From: CAYNRG01 sp047973125
Lineage (GTDB): Bacteria; Bacillota_I; Bacilli_A; Erysipelotrichales; Erysipelotrichaceae
Direction: 5' to 3'
Assembly: GCA_047973125.1 (NCBI GenBank)
Contig: JBKEBK010000007.1
Coordinates: 1 to 55,369, forward strand
Length of the DNA stretch: 55,369 bases
Part shown: positions 25,846 to 35,267 of the stretch, piece by piece
Position numbering within the stretch: the stretch's first letter is position 1
Layout: every line of letters begins with the position of its first letter
Notes under the pieces: generated by a model
Database searches by the model: none
The model's input: the letters and a program-made list of their open reading frames with translations, nothing else
What the model was told of the DNA's origin: nothing
Made by a program: the position numbers and the translations under genes

Positions 25846-27342
25846 ATTATTTTCATAGTATTTTTGTAAGCTATGGGTCGTATCTTTAATACTAGGATAG
25901 ATCGTTTGATAGATTTCATATAGTTCTCGATATTTTTTTACATTTTCTAAAGAAGGAATAATTGCATCTTGATACTTAACAAATTTAGCAATACAATCTT
26001 CAAATGAATTAAATAAACAAGCACCAACAGCAGCAATTATTGCAGCCCCTAAAGCTGGGCCCTCCTCAGTTTTAAGGGTAACAATTTTAGCATTAAAAAT
26101 ATCAGCTTGCATTTGTAGCCACTCTTTATTTTTAGCTGCTCCTCCAACTGAAACGATTTTATCGAATTTAACAGCCTTGACCTTTTCCATAATTTCTTGA
26201 CAATCTTTTAAAGAAAAGGTTATCCCCTCTAATACACTTCTAAGAAAATATTCTTTAGTATGATGCTGATCAATACCAATAAAAGAAGCTCTAACTTTAC
26301 TATCAAAATGAGGTGACCTTTCACCCATTAAATATGGAACAAACATTAAGCCATCACTACCAAGCGGAATATTTTTGATATTTTTTAAAATTTCATTAAA
26401 ATTTTTATTATCATAAAATTCTTTTACAAACCAATTTAGACTATTACCAGCAGAAAGGGTTACCCCCATTGAGTAATAAGCCCCATTGGCATGATTAAAA
26501 TAATGTAAATCACCATTATACTCTTTTGTATAATCCTTTTCATAGCTTAAAAACACCCCAGATGTTCCAATACTTGCCATTGCCATACTATCATCAATAA
26601 TACCAGCACCAATTGCTGCACACGCATTATCTGCAGCTCCTGAGTATATTAAAGTATTCTTTGATAATCCAACCTTTAAAGCAACTGCTTCATCAATTCT
26701 ACCAACTAAATCATAAGAGTTTTGAAGCTTAGGAAATATCTTTGAGTCTAACTTAAAGTAATCAATAATCTCTTTACTCCAAATTTTATTTTTAATATCA
26801 AGCATTAAAGTTCCTGCAGCATCACTATATTCCATTTGTTTAACTTTAGTTGTATAAAAAGCTAAATAATCCTTTGGTAATAAGAAGGTATTAATTTTTT
26901 CAAAATTATCTTTTTCATTTTCCCTCATCCATAAAAGCTTTGGAAGAGTAAACCCTTCAAGTGCACGATTCTTGGTAATTTTTAATAATTCATCACCAAA
27001 ATTTGACATAATATAATCACACTCTTTGCTAACTCTTGTATCATTCCATAAGATGGCATTTCTAATAACTTTATCATCTTTATCAAGAGTTACAAGACTA
27101 TGCATTTGACCAGAGAAACTTATGGCAACAATATCCTCACAATCTATACCTTCACTAACAATGCCTTTAACAACTTCATCAAAGGCATCACACCAATCTT
27201 GAGGATTTTGCTCACTATATCCAGATTGTAAAGTAATTAAATCATAACTTGATGATTTACTTGTAATAATATTACCATACTCATCTATAAGTAACCCTTT
27301 TAAAGAGCTGGTTCCTAAATCAATTCCAAGGACATATTTCAT
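25834..27342 (-). CDS. xylB: Xylulokinase
   Basis: This 502-residue FGGY-family kinase converts D-xylulose to xylulose 5-phosphate, entering the pentose-phosphate pathway. Phosphate-1 motif GIDLGTSSLKGLL (5-17), WNDTR, a FGGY central segment (GVTLSAGNSLNWFV), and SVGGAAKNKEWLQMQADIF at the end are typical. It is the last gene of the xylA-F-G-H-B operon. Confidence 0.95.
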   Translation of the reverse strand: MKYVLGIDLGTSSLKGLLIDEYGNIITSKSSSYDLITLQSGYSEQNPQDWCDAFDEVVKGIVSEGIDCEDIVAISFSGQMHSLVTLDKDDKVIRNAILWNDTRVSKECDYIMSNFGDELLKITKNRALEGFTLPKLLWMRENEKDNFEKINTFLLPKDYLAFYTTKVKQMEYSDAAGTLMLDIKNKIWSKEIIDYFKLDSKIFPKLQNSYDLVGRIDEAVALKVGLSKNTLIYSGAADNACAAIGAGIIDDSMAMASIGTSGVFLSYEKDYTKEYNGDLHYFNHANGAYYSMGVTLSAGNSLNWFVKEFYDNKNFNEILKNIKNIPLGSDGLMFVPYLMGERSPHFDSKVRASFIGIDQHHTKEYFLRSVLEGITFSLKDCQEIMEKVKAVKFDKIVSVGGAAKNKEWLQMQADIFNAKIVTLKTEEGPALGAAIIAAVGACLFNSFEDCIAKFVKYQDAIIPSLENVKKYRELYEIYQTIYPSIKDTTHSLQKYYENNKTH

Positions 27343-27352
27343 GTGTTATCTC

Positions 27353-28558
27353 CTACTTTGTTGCTTTGCTTTTGCTATAAACATCAAAAGCAACCACAAG
27401 AAGAAGCACTAATCCTTTAATTGCTTGTTGCCAATCAATACCAATACCCATAATTGACATCCCATTATTTAAAAGACCCATAACTAATGCTCCAAGTACT
27501 GCGCCCAAGATTGTACCAACACCACCATAGGCACTAGCACCACCAATGTAACACGCCGCAATGGCATCCATTTCAAATCCTGCACCTGCTGTTGCTGTTG
27601 CAGAGTTTAAACGAGCTGCAAAGATAATTCCTCCAATTGCTGCTAAGACACCCATATTAACAAACATTAATAATGTTGTCTTTTTCGTATTTATTCCAGA
27701 TAAATTTGCAGCCTTCTCATTACCACCAATTGCATAAATATGTCTTCCAATAACGGTTTTAGTTGTAACAAAATGGTAAATAGCCACAATAAATCCTAGC
27801 AGTAATAAAATATTTGGAATACCTCTATATAATGCTAAAATATAAAGAAAGGCAAAGACTACACTAACTACTAAAATATTCTTTAAGATAAACCAATGTA
27901 GCTTCATAACTTTCTCTTCAGCTTTTATTTTTCTTAAATAAGATTTTACCTGTAGAAATAGATATATTAATACTACAAGTAAGGCAATTACAATTGTAAA
28001 TATATGGACTGAACTACCATTAAAAATATCTGGAAGATAACCTGAACTTATATATTGAAATATTTCAGGAAAAGGTCCTATTGTTTTACCTCCTGTTACT
28101 ACGATCATTAAACCCTTAAAAATTAACATTCCAGCTAAGGTAGCAATAAAGGCTGGAACTTTAACATAAGCAACCCAAAACCCTTGAAACCCTCCTACTG
28201 CTGCTCCTATTACTAAACATATAATAATAGCTATTAAAGGACTTAAATTATTATTAACCATTAATATAGCTGCAATGGCACCTACAAACCCAGCAACTGA
28301 TCCTACTGATAAATCAATATGACCAAGAATAATTAAAATCATCATTCCAACTGCTAAAACCACAACATAACCATTTTGTAAAATAATATTAGTAACATTT
28401 AAAGGTTTCATTAAAATTCCATTTGTTAATATTTGAAATGTTACTGCAATGATAATAAAGAAAATATACATACTATATTTATTCATTATCTCTTTAAATG
28501 TTTGCATAAGTGTTGAATGTGAAGCTTCATTTATTATGTTTTTATTTTCCATCAGCAA
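27353..28558 (-). CDS. xylH: D-xylose ABC transporter permease
   Basis: The 401-residue permease of the monosaccharide ABC class has about ten hydrophobic segments, GHIDLSVGSVAGF (the typical substrate-class motif) and GGIIFAARLNSATATAG near the end. It forms the membrane channel with XylG and receives sugar from XylF. It is 10 bp upstream of xylB and directly follows xylG. Confidence 0.94.
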   Translation of the reverse strand: MLMENKNIINEASHSTLMQTFKEIMNKYSMYIFFIIIAVTFQILTNGILMKPLNVTNIILQNGYVVVLAVGMMILIILGHIDLSVGSVAGFVGAIAAILMVNNNLSPLIAIIICLVIGAAVGGFQGFWVAYVKVPAFIATLAGMLIFKGLMIVVTGGKTIGPFPEIFQYISSGYLPDIFNGSSVHIFTIVIALLVVLIYLFLQVKSYLRKIKAEEKVMKLHWFILKNILVVSVVFAFLYILALYRGIPNILLLLGFIVAIYHFVTTKTVIGRHIYAIGGNEKAANLSGINTKKTTLLMFVNMGVLAAIGGIIFAARLNSATATAGAGFEMDAIAACYIGGASAYGGVGTILGAVLGALVMGLLNNGMSIMGIGIDWQQAIKGLVLLLVVAFDVYSKSKATK

Positions 28559-30091
28559 TTACCCCTTTTTTTCCATTGTCATATATTCCATAAGTTTTTC
28601 CTGTGTTGCATCTTCCTTTTTAATTTCTCCAGTAAAGCGTCCACTACACATTGTATATATTCGATCACACATCCCAATAATCTCAGGTAACTCAGATGAT
28701 ATCATACACACAGCTTTACCCTCACTGGCCATTTCTTGGATAATAGTATAAATTTCATACTTTGCTCCAACATCAATTCCTCGTGTTGGCTCATCAAGAA
28801 TTAAAATATCAGGCTCTGTAGTTAACCACTTCGCTAAAACAACCTTCTGTTGATTTCCTCCACTTAAATTTTCAACCTTCTGATAAATACTATTAGATTT
28901 TATATGAAGTTTATCTTTATAATTTAAAGAATTATTAATTTCATTTTTTTCATTTAATACAATACCCTTTGAAAACTTTTTAAGAGTTGCCAAAGATATA
29001 TTATGATTAATATTATCCATGAGAACTAATCCATTACTCTTGCGATCCTCACTTACATAAGCAATCCCACAATCAATAGCATCCTTTGGAGATTTAAGAT
29101 GTAATTTTTTACCATCTTTTATAAGTTCCCCACTAATATTTTTTCCATAGGAATTACCAAAAATGCTTAAAGCTAACTCCGTTCTTCCCGCACCCATAAG
29201 TCCTGCAATTCCAACAATCTCACCTTTTTTAATATTAAAATTAACATTATCAACCATCTTACGATTATCTTGACTTGGATGATAAACATTCCAATTCTTA
29301 ACTTCAAAATATAAATCCTCAACATTAGATTCATATTGGGGAAACCTATTTTTTAAAGATCTTCCAACCATTCCCTTAATTATTCGATCTTCACAAATTT
29401 CATTATCAAATTTTTTTAATGTTTCAATCGTTTCTCCATCCCTTAAAATTGTTACAGAATCTGAAACCTTTGTAACCTCATTTAACTTATGAGAAATTAT
29501 AATTGATGTTATTCCTTTTTTCTTAAACTCTTCAAGTAAAATTAATAAATTTTCACTATCATCCTCATTTAGTGCACTAGTAGGCTCATCCAATATCAAT
29601 AAATCAACATTTTTAGCTAAGGCTTTAGCAATTTCAACCAACTGTTGTTTACCAACACCAATATTCATAACAAGTTCATCACACGATTCATTTAAACCAA
29701 CTATATTCATTAAATATTTGGCTTTCTTTTTCGTTTCATTCCAGTCGATAATGCCATTTTTAGCACATTCATTACCCATATAAATATTCTCTGCAATGGA
29801 CAAATATGGTATCAAAGCCAACTCCTGATGAATAATTGCAATTCTTTTTGATTCACTATCTTTGATATTATGAAACTTACATTTTTCTCCATTATAGATG
29901 ATATCACCACTGTAACTACCATAAGGATATACTCCACTTAAAACTTTCATTAATGTAGATTTACCAGCACCATTTTCACCACACAAGGCATGAATTTCAT
30001 TTCGCTTTACACTGAAATTTACATCTTTTAATACTGTTATTTCACCAAACTTTTTAGTGATATTTTTCATTTCAAGAATAGTATCGCTCAT
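28559..30091 (-). CDS. xylG: D-xylose ABC transporter, duplicated ATP-binding protein
   Basis: About 510 residues with two fused ABC domains. Domain 1 has Walker A GENGAGKST (38-46) and LLILDEPTSAL; domain 2 has the degenerate Walker A GLMGAGRTE, normal in this class, and LSGGNQQKVVLAKWL with LILDEPTRGID. I start it at ATG 30091, six codons after the first ATG, because AAAGGAAA lies just upstream. The xylH start follows immediately. Confidence 0.94.
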   Translation of the reverse strand: MSDTILEMKNITKKFGEITVLKDVNFSVKRNEIHALCGENGAGKSTLMKVLSGVYPYGSYSGDIIYNGEKCKFHNIKDSESKRIAIIHQELALIPYLSIAENIYMGNECAKNGIIDWNETKKKAKYLMNIVGLNESCDELVMNIGVGKQQLVEIAKALAKNVDLLILDEPTSALNEDDSENLLILLEEFKKKGITSIIISHKLNEVTKVSDSVTILRDGETIETLKKFDNEICEDRIIKGMVGRSLKNRFPQYESNVEDLYFEVKNWNVYHPSQDNRKMVDNVNFNIKKGEIVGIAGLMGAGRTELALSIFGNSYGKNISGELIKDGKKLHLKSPKDAIDCGIAYVSEDRKSNGLVLMDNINHNISLATLKKFSKGIVLNEKNEINNSLNYKDKLHIKSNSIYQKVENLSGGNQQKVVLAKWLTTEPDILILDEPTRGIDVGAKYEIYTIIQEMASEGKAVCMISSELPEIIGMCDRIYTMCSGRFTGEIKKEDATQEKLMEYMTMEKKG

Positions 30092-30119
30092 TTTATTATT
30101 TCCTTTCATTTATAAAAGT

Positions 30120-30146
30120 ACAAGAAGGAGAAAATCTCCTTCTTGT
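30120..30146 (-). other. Strong intercistronic hairpin between xylF and xylG
   Basis: ACAAGAAGGAGA pairs perfectly with TCTCCTTCTTGT (12 bp, 3-nt loop), followed on the minus strand only by CTTTTA. It lies just after the binding-protein gene, where such stems typically cause partial termination or protect the upstream mRNA. Confidence 0.75.
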
Positions 30147-30153
30147 CGTTTAA

Positions 30154-31236
30154 TTATTGAAGATCCGCTGCGTCTATATATCCACTATCTACTAAAACAG
30201 ATTGGAAGTTTTCCTTATCAACCGGAACTGGTTGTAAGTAATAGGTTGGAACAACTTTCTTACCATTATCAAATGTTTCTGTATCGTTAATTGTTGGCTC
30301 TTTACCATTTAGTACTGCATCAGCCATATCAATAGCAGCCGATGCAAGAAGCGATGTATCTTTAAATACTGTCATTGCTTGCTCACCACTGGCAATTGCC
30401 TTAACAGAAGCTGTTTCTGCATCTTGTCCTGTAATTACTGGCATTGCTAAATCATCTGATCCATAACCAACACTCTTAAGCGATGAAATAACTCCACGTG
30501 CTAATGCATCATTTTGAGTAAGTACAGCATGAACTGTATCACTTGTATAATTTGCACTTAGTAAGTTATCCATTCTTTGTTGAGCTTTAGAACCATCCCA
30601 GTTTTGAGTAGCTACTTGATTAAAATCAGTTTGATTACTCTTAACTACAAGTTTTTCAGAATCAATGTATTTCTGAAGCACATCCATAGCCCCTTTAAAG
30701 AAGATTGGAGCATTATTATCATCAGGTGCTCCACCAAATAATTCAATATTAAATGGTCCAGCTTGATTTTCTAAATCCAATGCTTTTTCAATATATTCTC
30801 CTTGAATTTTACCAACTGTAGCTAAATCAAATGTAGCATAGTAGTCTACAGCCTCAGTACCGGTAATTAATCTATCATAAGAGATAATCTTAATATCAGC
30901 TTCTTGAGCCTTTTTAGTAATATCAGTTAATGCTGCACCATCAATTGGAGCAATTAAAATTAATTTTGCACCCTTAGTAATCATATTTTCAATATGAGAA
31001 ACTTGAGTAGCTACATCATTGTTAGCATACTGAATATCTACTTCATAACCCTTACTCTCAGCAGCACTTTTCATTGCATCTCCATCTTTTTCCCAACGCT
31101 CTAAATCTTTAGTAGGCATTGAAATTCCAATAAGAGCTTTCCCTTCTTCTGTTGTTGTACCACTTTTTGAATCACTTGCACATCCTGTTAAAACTAAGCT
31201 TGTAATTAACGCGAAAACAACGAGTATTTTTTTCAT
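30154..31236 (-). CDS. xylF: D-xylose ABC transporter substrate-binding lipoprotein
   Basis: The 360-residue periplasmic-binding-protein-fold lipoprotein has lipobox VLTGC (Cys19) followed by a Ser/Gly/Thr-rich linker. The type-I fold reads IGISMPTKDLERWEKDG at the ligand cleft, and VITGQDAETASVKAI near the C-terminus is the usual sugar-binding signature. It is membrane-anchored outside the cell. It lies 17 bp after xylA. Confidence 0.93.
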   Translation of the reverse strand: MKKILVVFALITSLVLTGCASDSKSGTTTEEGKALIGISMPTKDLERWEKDGDAMKSAAESKGYEVDIQYANNDVATQVSHIENMITKGAKLILIAPIDGAALTDITKKAQEADIKIISYDRLITGTEAVDYYATFDLATVGKIQGEYIEKALDLENQAGPFNIELFGGAPDDNNAPIFFKGAMDVLQKYIDSEKLVVKSNQTDFNQVATQNWDGSKAQQRMDNLLSANYTSDTVHAVLTQNDALARGVISSLKSVGYGSDDLAMPVITGQDAETASVKAIASGEQAMTVFKDTSLLASAAIDMADAVLNGKEPTINDTETFDNGKKVVPTYYLQPVPVDKENFQSVLVDSGYIDAADLQ

Positions 31237-31253
31237 AAGTCCTCCTCCTAAAT

Positions 31254-32561
31254 TTAAACTAAATAATCGTTTAATACAGATTTAATATGTTCAATATGTC
31301 CAGATTCATTCTCAACTTGATCATGTTTTAATGCATAATCGCATAAACTCTCAAGTGATTCTTTATCAGCCACAATTGAAGCACCAATTCCTTCTGTATA
31401 ACTTCTATAACGTTCTTTAACCATGTTAGATAGAAACTTATCATTAATAATATTTGCAGCAGCTTTTAAGCCCCTTGCATAAGTATCCATACCTGCAATA
31501 TGTGCTAAAACAAGATCTTCCATAGCAAATGAAGAACGACGAACTTTCGCGTCAAAGTTCACTCCTCCAGGTGCTATACCACCATTATTTAACACTTCTA
31601 TCATAGCTAAAGTTGCGTCCAATGTATTAGTAGGAAATTCATCAGTATCCCACCCTAAGTTTGGATCACCCTGATTGGCATCAATTGACCCTAAAGCATT
31701 ATAAACACTCGCAACCCTAAGTTCATGCTCAAATGTATGAGTAGCTAAAGTAGCATGATTTGCTTCAATATTTAATTTAAAATCTTTCTCTAATCCATAT
31801 TTTAATAAAAACGCCATAGTTGTAGCAGCATCAAAATCATATTGATGTTTAGTAGGCTCTTTTGGTTTAGGCTCAATCAAAAATTGAACCTTATGATTAA
31901 TCTTCTTAGCATAAGCAACAGCCATTTTAAATAGTCTTGCTATATTATCCTGTTCTAAAGCCATATCAGTATTTAATAAGGTTTCATAACCTTCTCTTCC
32001 ACCCCAAAATACATAATTTTCTCCATTAAGTTTTTTAGAAATATCTAAACCCTTTTTAACCTGAGCAGCAGCATAAGCAAAGGCATCAGCATTATTAGAT
32101 GATGCTGCACCATTTACAAATCGAGGATTTGTAAAACAATTTGCTGTATTCCATAAAAGCTTAGTATTAGTTTCTTCCATTTTTAATTTAATGATATCAG
32201 TAATTTCATCTAAACGATCAAAAGTTTGTTGAAGAGTTTCACCCTCAGGAACAATATCAACATCATGAAAACAAAAATACTCAACATCCAACTTCACTAG
32301 TAATTCAAAGAAAGCGTCTACTCTATTTTTAGATGTTTGCATCTTATCATCTACAAACCAGTTTCTCTGATTTACACTAGCTCCAAAAGGATCAGAACCA
32401 TCTTGAGTCATTGTATGCCAATAACAAACAGCAAAACGCAAATGCTCCTTCATGGTTTTTCCATTAATAACTTCTTCAGGATTATAATGACGATAAGCAA
32501 ACTTATTCTTTGTCTTTACACCCTCATACTTTACTTTTTCAATATTTTTAAAATATTCCAT
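31254..32561 (-). CDS. xylA: Xylose isomerase
   Basis: This class II xylose isomerase (435 residues from ATG 32561) interconverts D-xylose and D-xylulose. Catalytic CFHDVDIVPEG (His99, Asp102), metal-binding LIEPKPKEPTKHQYD, NIEANHATLATHTFEHEL and GVNFDAKVRR are all present. The first ATG four codons earlier overlaps the GGAGG ribosome-binding site, so 32561 is preferred. It is first in the operon, under the promoter at 32610-32638. Confidence 0.96.
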   Translation of the reverse strand: MEYFKNIEKVKYEGVKTKNKFAYRHYNPEEVINGKTMKEHLRFAVCYWHTMTQDGSDPFGASVNQRNWFVDDKMQTSKNRVDAFFELLVKLDVEYFCFHDVDIVPEGETLQQTFDRLDEITDIIKLKMEETNTKLLWNTANCFTNPRFVNGAASSNNADAFAYAAAQVKKGLDISKKLNGENYVFWGGREGYETLLNTDMALEQDNIARLFKMAVAYAKKINHKVQFLIEPKPKEPTKHQYDFDAATTMAFLLKYGLEKDFKLNIEANHATLATHTFEHELRVASVYNALGSIDANQGDPNLGWDTDEFPTNTLDATLAMIEVLNNGGIAPGGVNFDAKVRRSSFAMEDLVLAHIAGMDTYARGLKAAANIINDKFLSNMVKERYRSYTEGIGASIVADKESLESLCDYALKHDQVENESGHIEHIKSVLNDYLV

Positions 32562-32582
32562 CTCTGCCTCCATTTAAGTTTA

Positions 32583-32599
32583 TTAGTTCACTAAACTAA
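32583..32599 (-). promoter_or_regulatory. xylO-like operator
   Basis: TTAGTT-CACTA-AACTAA is a perfect 6-bp-arm palindrome located between the -10 region and the xylA RBS. Its arms match the Bacillus-type XylR site (TTAGTT...AACTAA). It is the likely binding site of the ROK protein at 24644-25822. Confidence 0.75.
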
Positions 32600-32609
32600 C
32601 TATAAACAC

Positions 32610-32638
32610 ATTGTACTTCTAATTATTTCTATTGTCAA
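32610..32638 (-). promoter_or_regulatory. Promoter of the xylose operon
   Basis: On the minus strand TTGACA, a 17-bp spacer and TACAAT. The -35 is perfect and the spacing optimal, as expected for a repressor-controlled promoter. Confidence 0.82.
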
Positions 32639-32654
32639 TAAAAAAATAAAAGTT

Positions 32655-32668
32655 TGTTAGCGTTTTCA
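32655..32668 (-). promoter_or_regulatory. cre site for CcpA
   Basis: TGAAAACGCTAACA on the minus strand fits every position of TGWAANCGNTNWCA. It lies just upstream of the xyl -35, so carbon catabolite control is likely. Confidence 0.75.
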
Positions 32669-32735
32669 AGTATGGCCATAAAATATGTAAGCAAGACTTC
32701 TTATGCTGTCCACTTAAAAATAATTAAAATAAAAA

Positions 32736-32758
32736 GTGTTGGTTATTATAACCAACAC
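32736..32758 (-). terminator. Terminator of the sialic-acid operon
   Basis: GTGTTGGTTA pairs with TAACCAACAC (10 bp, 3-nt loop) and is followed by TTTTTATTTT on the minus strand, directly after the last gene of the operon. Confidence 0.85.
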
Positions 32759-32786
32759 AATTACATAAAATTATGATTTTAATATT

Positions 32787-33653
32787 TTAATTTAACTTAC
32801 TTAAATATGGCTTAAGATTTCTACTTAACTCTATATAACCCTCTTCACTTAAATGTAGTCCATCAGTAGTAAACTCTTCTCTTAGCTGATTTTTATTATC
32901 TAGCATCTTATCATAAATATCGATAAATTCAAATGCACCACCATATTCTAAGACTATATTTTCTACCTTAGACTTAAAGTCAATTAGTTTAGCATTGCTC
33001 TTGTTTTTGTCACTTTGGATATTTTCATTTATAGGCAATACAGATAATATGTAAATATTCTTTATCTTTTGTTTTTTAAACATATCTAATAAGCACCTTA
33101 TATTTAAAAGCGACTCATATTGAGGAACTTTTTTTAAATCACAAAGATCATTTGTGCCAATTAAGACAAATACCGCTTTTGGATCATACCTTTTTACACT
33201 ATAACTCTGTAAGTATAAAAGAAGTTCTGTGGTCGCTCCAGCAAGAGCATTATTATAGATATGAAATTGTGGTAAGTATTTTTTTACATCAAAAAATTCA
33301 AATAAAGAGTCACCAAAAAATACAATTTGATTTTTCTTTGAATCTTTACAATTTAAAATTATATTTTCCACGGTATTAACTTGATAATCAAAAATTTCAT
33401 CAAATATTGATGAATATTTTCTATTAAACATTGTTAATGTAATTTCATTTTCATAAGTATTAAAAATCATTACTTCTATTTGTTGATTAACACTGATTAG
33501 ATCATTTACACTTTGAAAGTTATTTTTAGGCATCTGAGCTAAAGGAAGAAAGGCAAGCTTTTTCTCTCCAATATCAACAAAAGCTCCATTTTCTAAAACT
33601 TTTACTACTATACCCTTTAAAATTGTTTGATCCTGATTTTTATACACAATCAC
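32787..33653 (-). CDS. S1 RNA-binding domain fused to an SGNH/GDSL hydrolase
   Basis: Residues 8-77 read as an S1/OB fold (LKGIVVKVLENGAFVDIGEK, LAFLPLAQ, ITLTMFNRK). Residues 108-285 are an SGNH esterase: FFGDSL (Ser116), Gly139 in NNALAGAT, GTND (Asn168) and TDGLHLS (Asp264, His267), so all four blocks are present. No signal peptide exists, so it is cytosolic. As the last gene of a nan operon, the hydrolase part could be a sialate O-acetylesterase. The S1 fusion is unexpected and its purpose is unknown. The start at 33653 keeps the S1 domain in one open frame without overlap of nanE. Confidence 0.85.
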   Translation of the reverse strand: MIVYKNQDQTILKGIVVKVLENGAFVDIGEKKLAFLPLAQMPKNNFQSVNDLISVNQQIEVMIFNTYENEITLTMFNRKYSSIFDEIFDYQVNTVENIILNCKDSKKNQIVFFGDSLFEFFDVKKYLPQFHIYNNALAGATTELLLYLQSYSVKRYDPKAVFVLIGTNDLCDLKKVPQYESLLNIRCLLDMFKKQKIKNIYILSVLPINENIQSDKNKSNAKLIDFKSKVENIVLEYGGAFEFIDIYDKMLDNKNQLREEFTTDGLHLSEEGYIELSRNLKPYLSKLN

Positions 33654-33663
33654 AATTTATAAT

Positions 33664-34341
33664 CTATCTTTCTTTTAACACTTCAACATAGCGCTCTGTA
33701 ATCTCTGTTGGCCTTGTGATTGCTCCACCAACAACAGCACTATATGCTCCAGCTTCATATGCAGATCTAAGATCATCAGGAGAGTGAATTCTTCCTTCTG
33801 CAAAAACTGGAATAGTTACAGTTTTACTTAATTCTTTTATTAATTCCAGATCAACACTTTTGAATTGTCTTGAATACTCCGTATACCCACTTAATGTAGT
33901 AGATATACAATCAAACCCTAATTGTTCTGCTTTTTTACCCTCTTCATATGTAGAGATATCTGCCATTGCTAACTTTTTTGCATCATGAATAATTTTAAGT
34001 AGCGTTTCAATATTTTCATTGTTTGGTCTTTTTCTATTTGTCGCATCAAGAGCAATAATCTCACATTTTGTTTTTACAAGAGCATTTATTTCCTTGCTGG
34101 TAGCTCCAATTACAATATCACTATCATCATACTTTTTTTTGATAATTCCAATCATTGGTAAATCACAAACCTCTTTGATGGCATTAATATCATCTACTCC
34201 CTGGGCTCTTATTCCACTAGCTCCTCCACGCATGGCAGCAATAGCCATCTTCGACATTATAAAACTGCTATGAAGGGCTTCCCCAGGTAGCGCTTGACAA
34301 GACACAATCAACTTTCCTTTTAATTTTTCTAATAAATTCAT
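33664..34341 (-). CDS. nanE: N-acetylmannosamine-6-phosphate 2-epimerase
   Basis: The 225-residue TIM-barrel epimerase converts ManNAc-6-P to GlcNAc-6-P. Family landmarks are VSCQALPGEALHSS at the N-terminus, GASGIRAQGVDDI, the catalytic region DATNRKRPN, and VFAEGRIHSPDDLRSAYEAGA. It overlaps nanK by 4 bp (ATGA), and the pathway order lyase, kinase, epimerase is complete in this operon. Confidence 0.95.
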   Translation of the reverse strand: MNLLEKLKGKLIVSCQALPGEALHSSFIMSKMAIAAMRGGASGIRAQGVDDINAIKEVCDLPMIGIIKKKYDDSDIVIGATSKEINALVKTKCEIIALDATNRKRPNNENIETLLKIIHDAKKLAMADISTYEEGKKAEQLGFDCISTTLSGYTEYSRQFKSVDLELIKELSKTVTIPVFAEGRIHSPDDLRSAYEAGAYSAVVGGAITRPTEITERYVEVLKER

Positions 34342-35267
34342 TTCTTTAATTCCTTTCCAAAAGCTACAGCGCCAATCAATCCAGCATTATTTTTAAGCGT
34401 TGCAGCCTTAATTTTTATATCCTTTGCATAATTATACATTATTCTTTCTTTAACCATAGTATTGAGTGGATCAAGAAATAATTCTTTTTGATTACTTACT
34501 CCACCACCAATAACAACAACTTCAGGATTAAATATATGAACCAAATTAACAATCCCAAAAGCTATATAAGAAATCCATTTATTGATACAATCTAAAATAA
34601 TTTCATCATTACAAGCAGCCATTTTAAAGATTAGTATCCCATTAAAATCAATACTTTTATCTGGGTAGCACTCCTTTACCATTTTAATTAAAGCTGTCAT
34701 AGAAGCATATTTTTCAAAGCACCCCTTGTTTTTACACCCACATTGCAGTCCATCAAAATTAATACTCATATGACCAATTTCAGCAGCAATACCAACACTT
34801 CCAAGAAGCAAGTTTCCTTGAGTTATGATTCCACCACCAACTCCAGTACCAATTGTAATTCCAATAACATTATCATAACCTTTAGCACCACCCATATATT
34901 TCTCAGCAACAACCATACAATTGGCATCATTCATAACATATGTTGGTATTGAAAGTAAACTTTCAATTTCATTTTTGATATTAGTATTAAGCCAATTTTT
35001 TATATTATTACCAACTCCAATTACTACTCCTTTATTAGTATCAATTTGACCAGTTGCTGATACACCTACAAAAGATAATGTTCTAACATCAATTTCATTA
35101 ACATCGATGAAGTGCTTAATACTCTTTTTAACCGTTTTAATGATTGGTGTATCGTAGTTATCAAATGCAACATCATAGATATCTTGAAATAAGATATTAT
35201 AAGAATCATCTAAATAACCAATCTTCAAAGATGTCCCACCAATATCTAATCCTAAATAATATTTCAT
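34338..35267 (-). CDS. nanK: ROK family kinase, probable N-acetylmannosamine kinase
   Basis: This protein of about 309 residues has the ATP site YLGLDIGGTSLKIGYL, TGVGGGI, and the ROK zinc motif CGCKNKGCFEKYAS. There is no HTH, so it is an enzyme rather than a regulator. ATG 35267 is chosen because it gives the ATGA overlap with the flavoprotein gene and has GGGAG upstream. Position between nanA and nanE indicates phosphorylation of ManNAc; glucokinase activity cannot be excluded from sequence. Confidence 0.87.
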   Translation of the reverse strand: MKYYLGLDIGGTSLKIGYLDDSYNILFQDIYDVAFDNYDTPIIKTVKKSIKHFIDVNEIDVRTLSFVGVSATGQIDTNKGVVIGVGNNIKNWLNTNIKNEIESLLSIPTYVMNDANCMVVAEKYMGGAKGYDNVIGITIGTGVGGGIITQGNLLLGSVGIAAEIGHMSINFDGLQCGCKNKGCFEKYASMTALIKMVKECYPDKSIDFNGILIFKMAACNDEIILDCINKWISYIAFGIVNLVHIFNPEVVVIGGGVSNQKELFLDPLNTMVKERIMYNYAKDIKIKAATLKNNAGLIGAVAFGKELKK

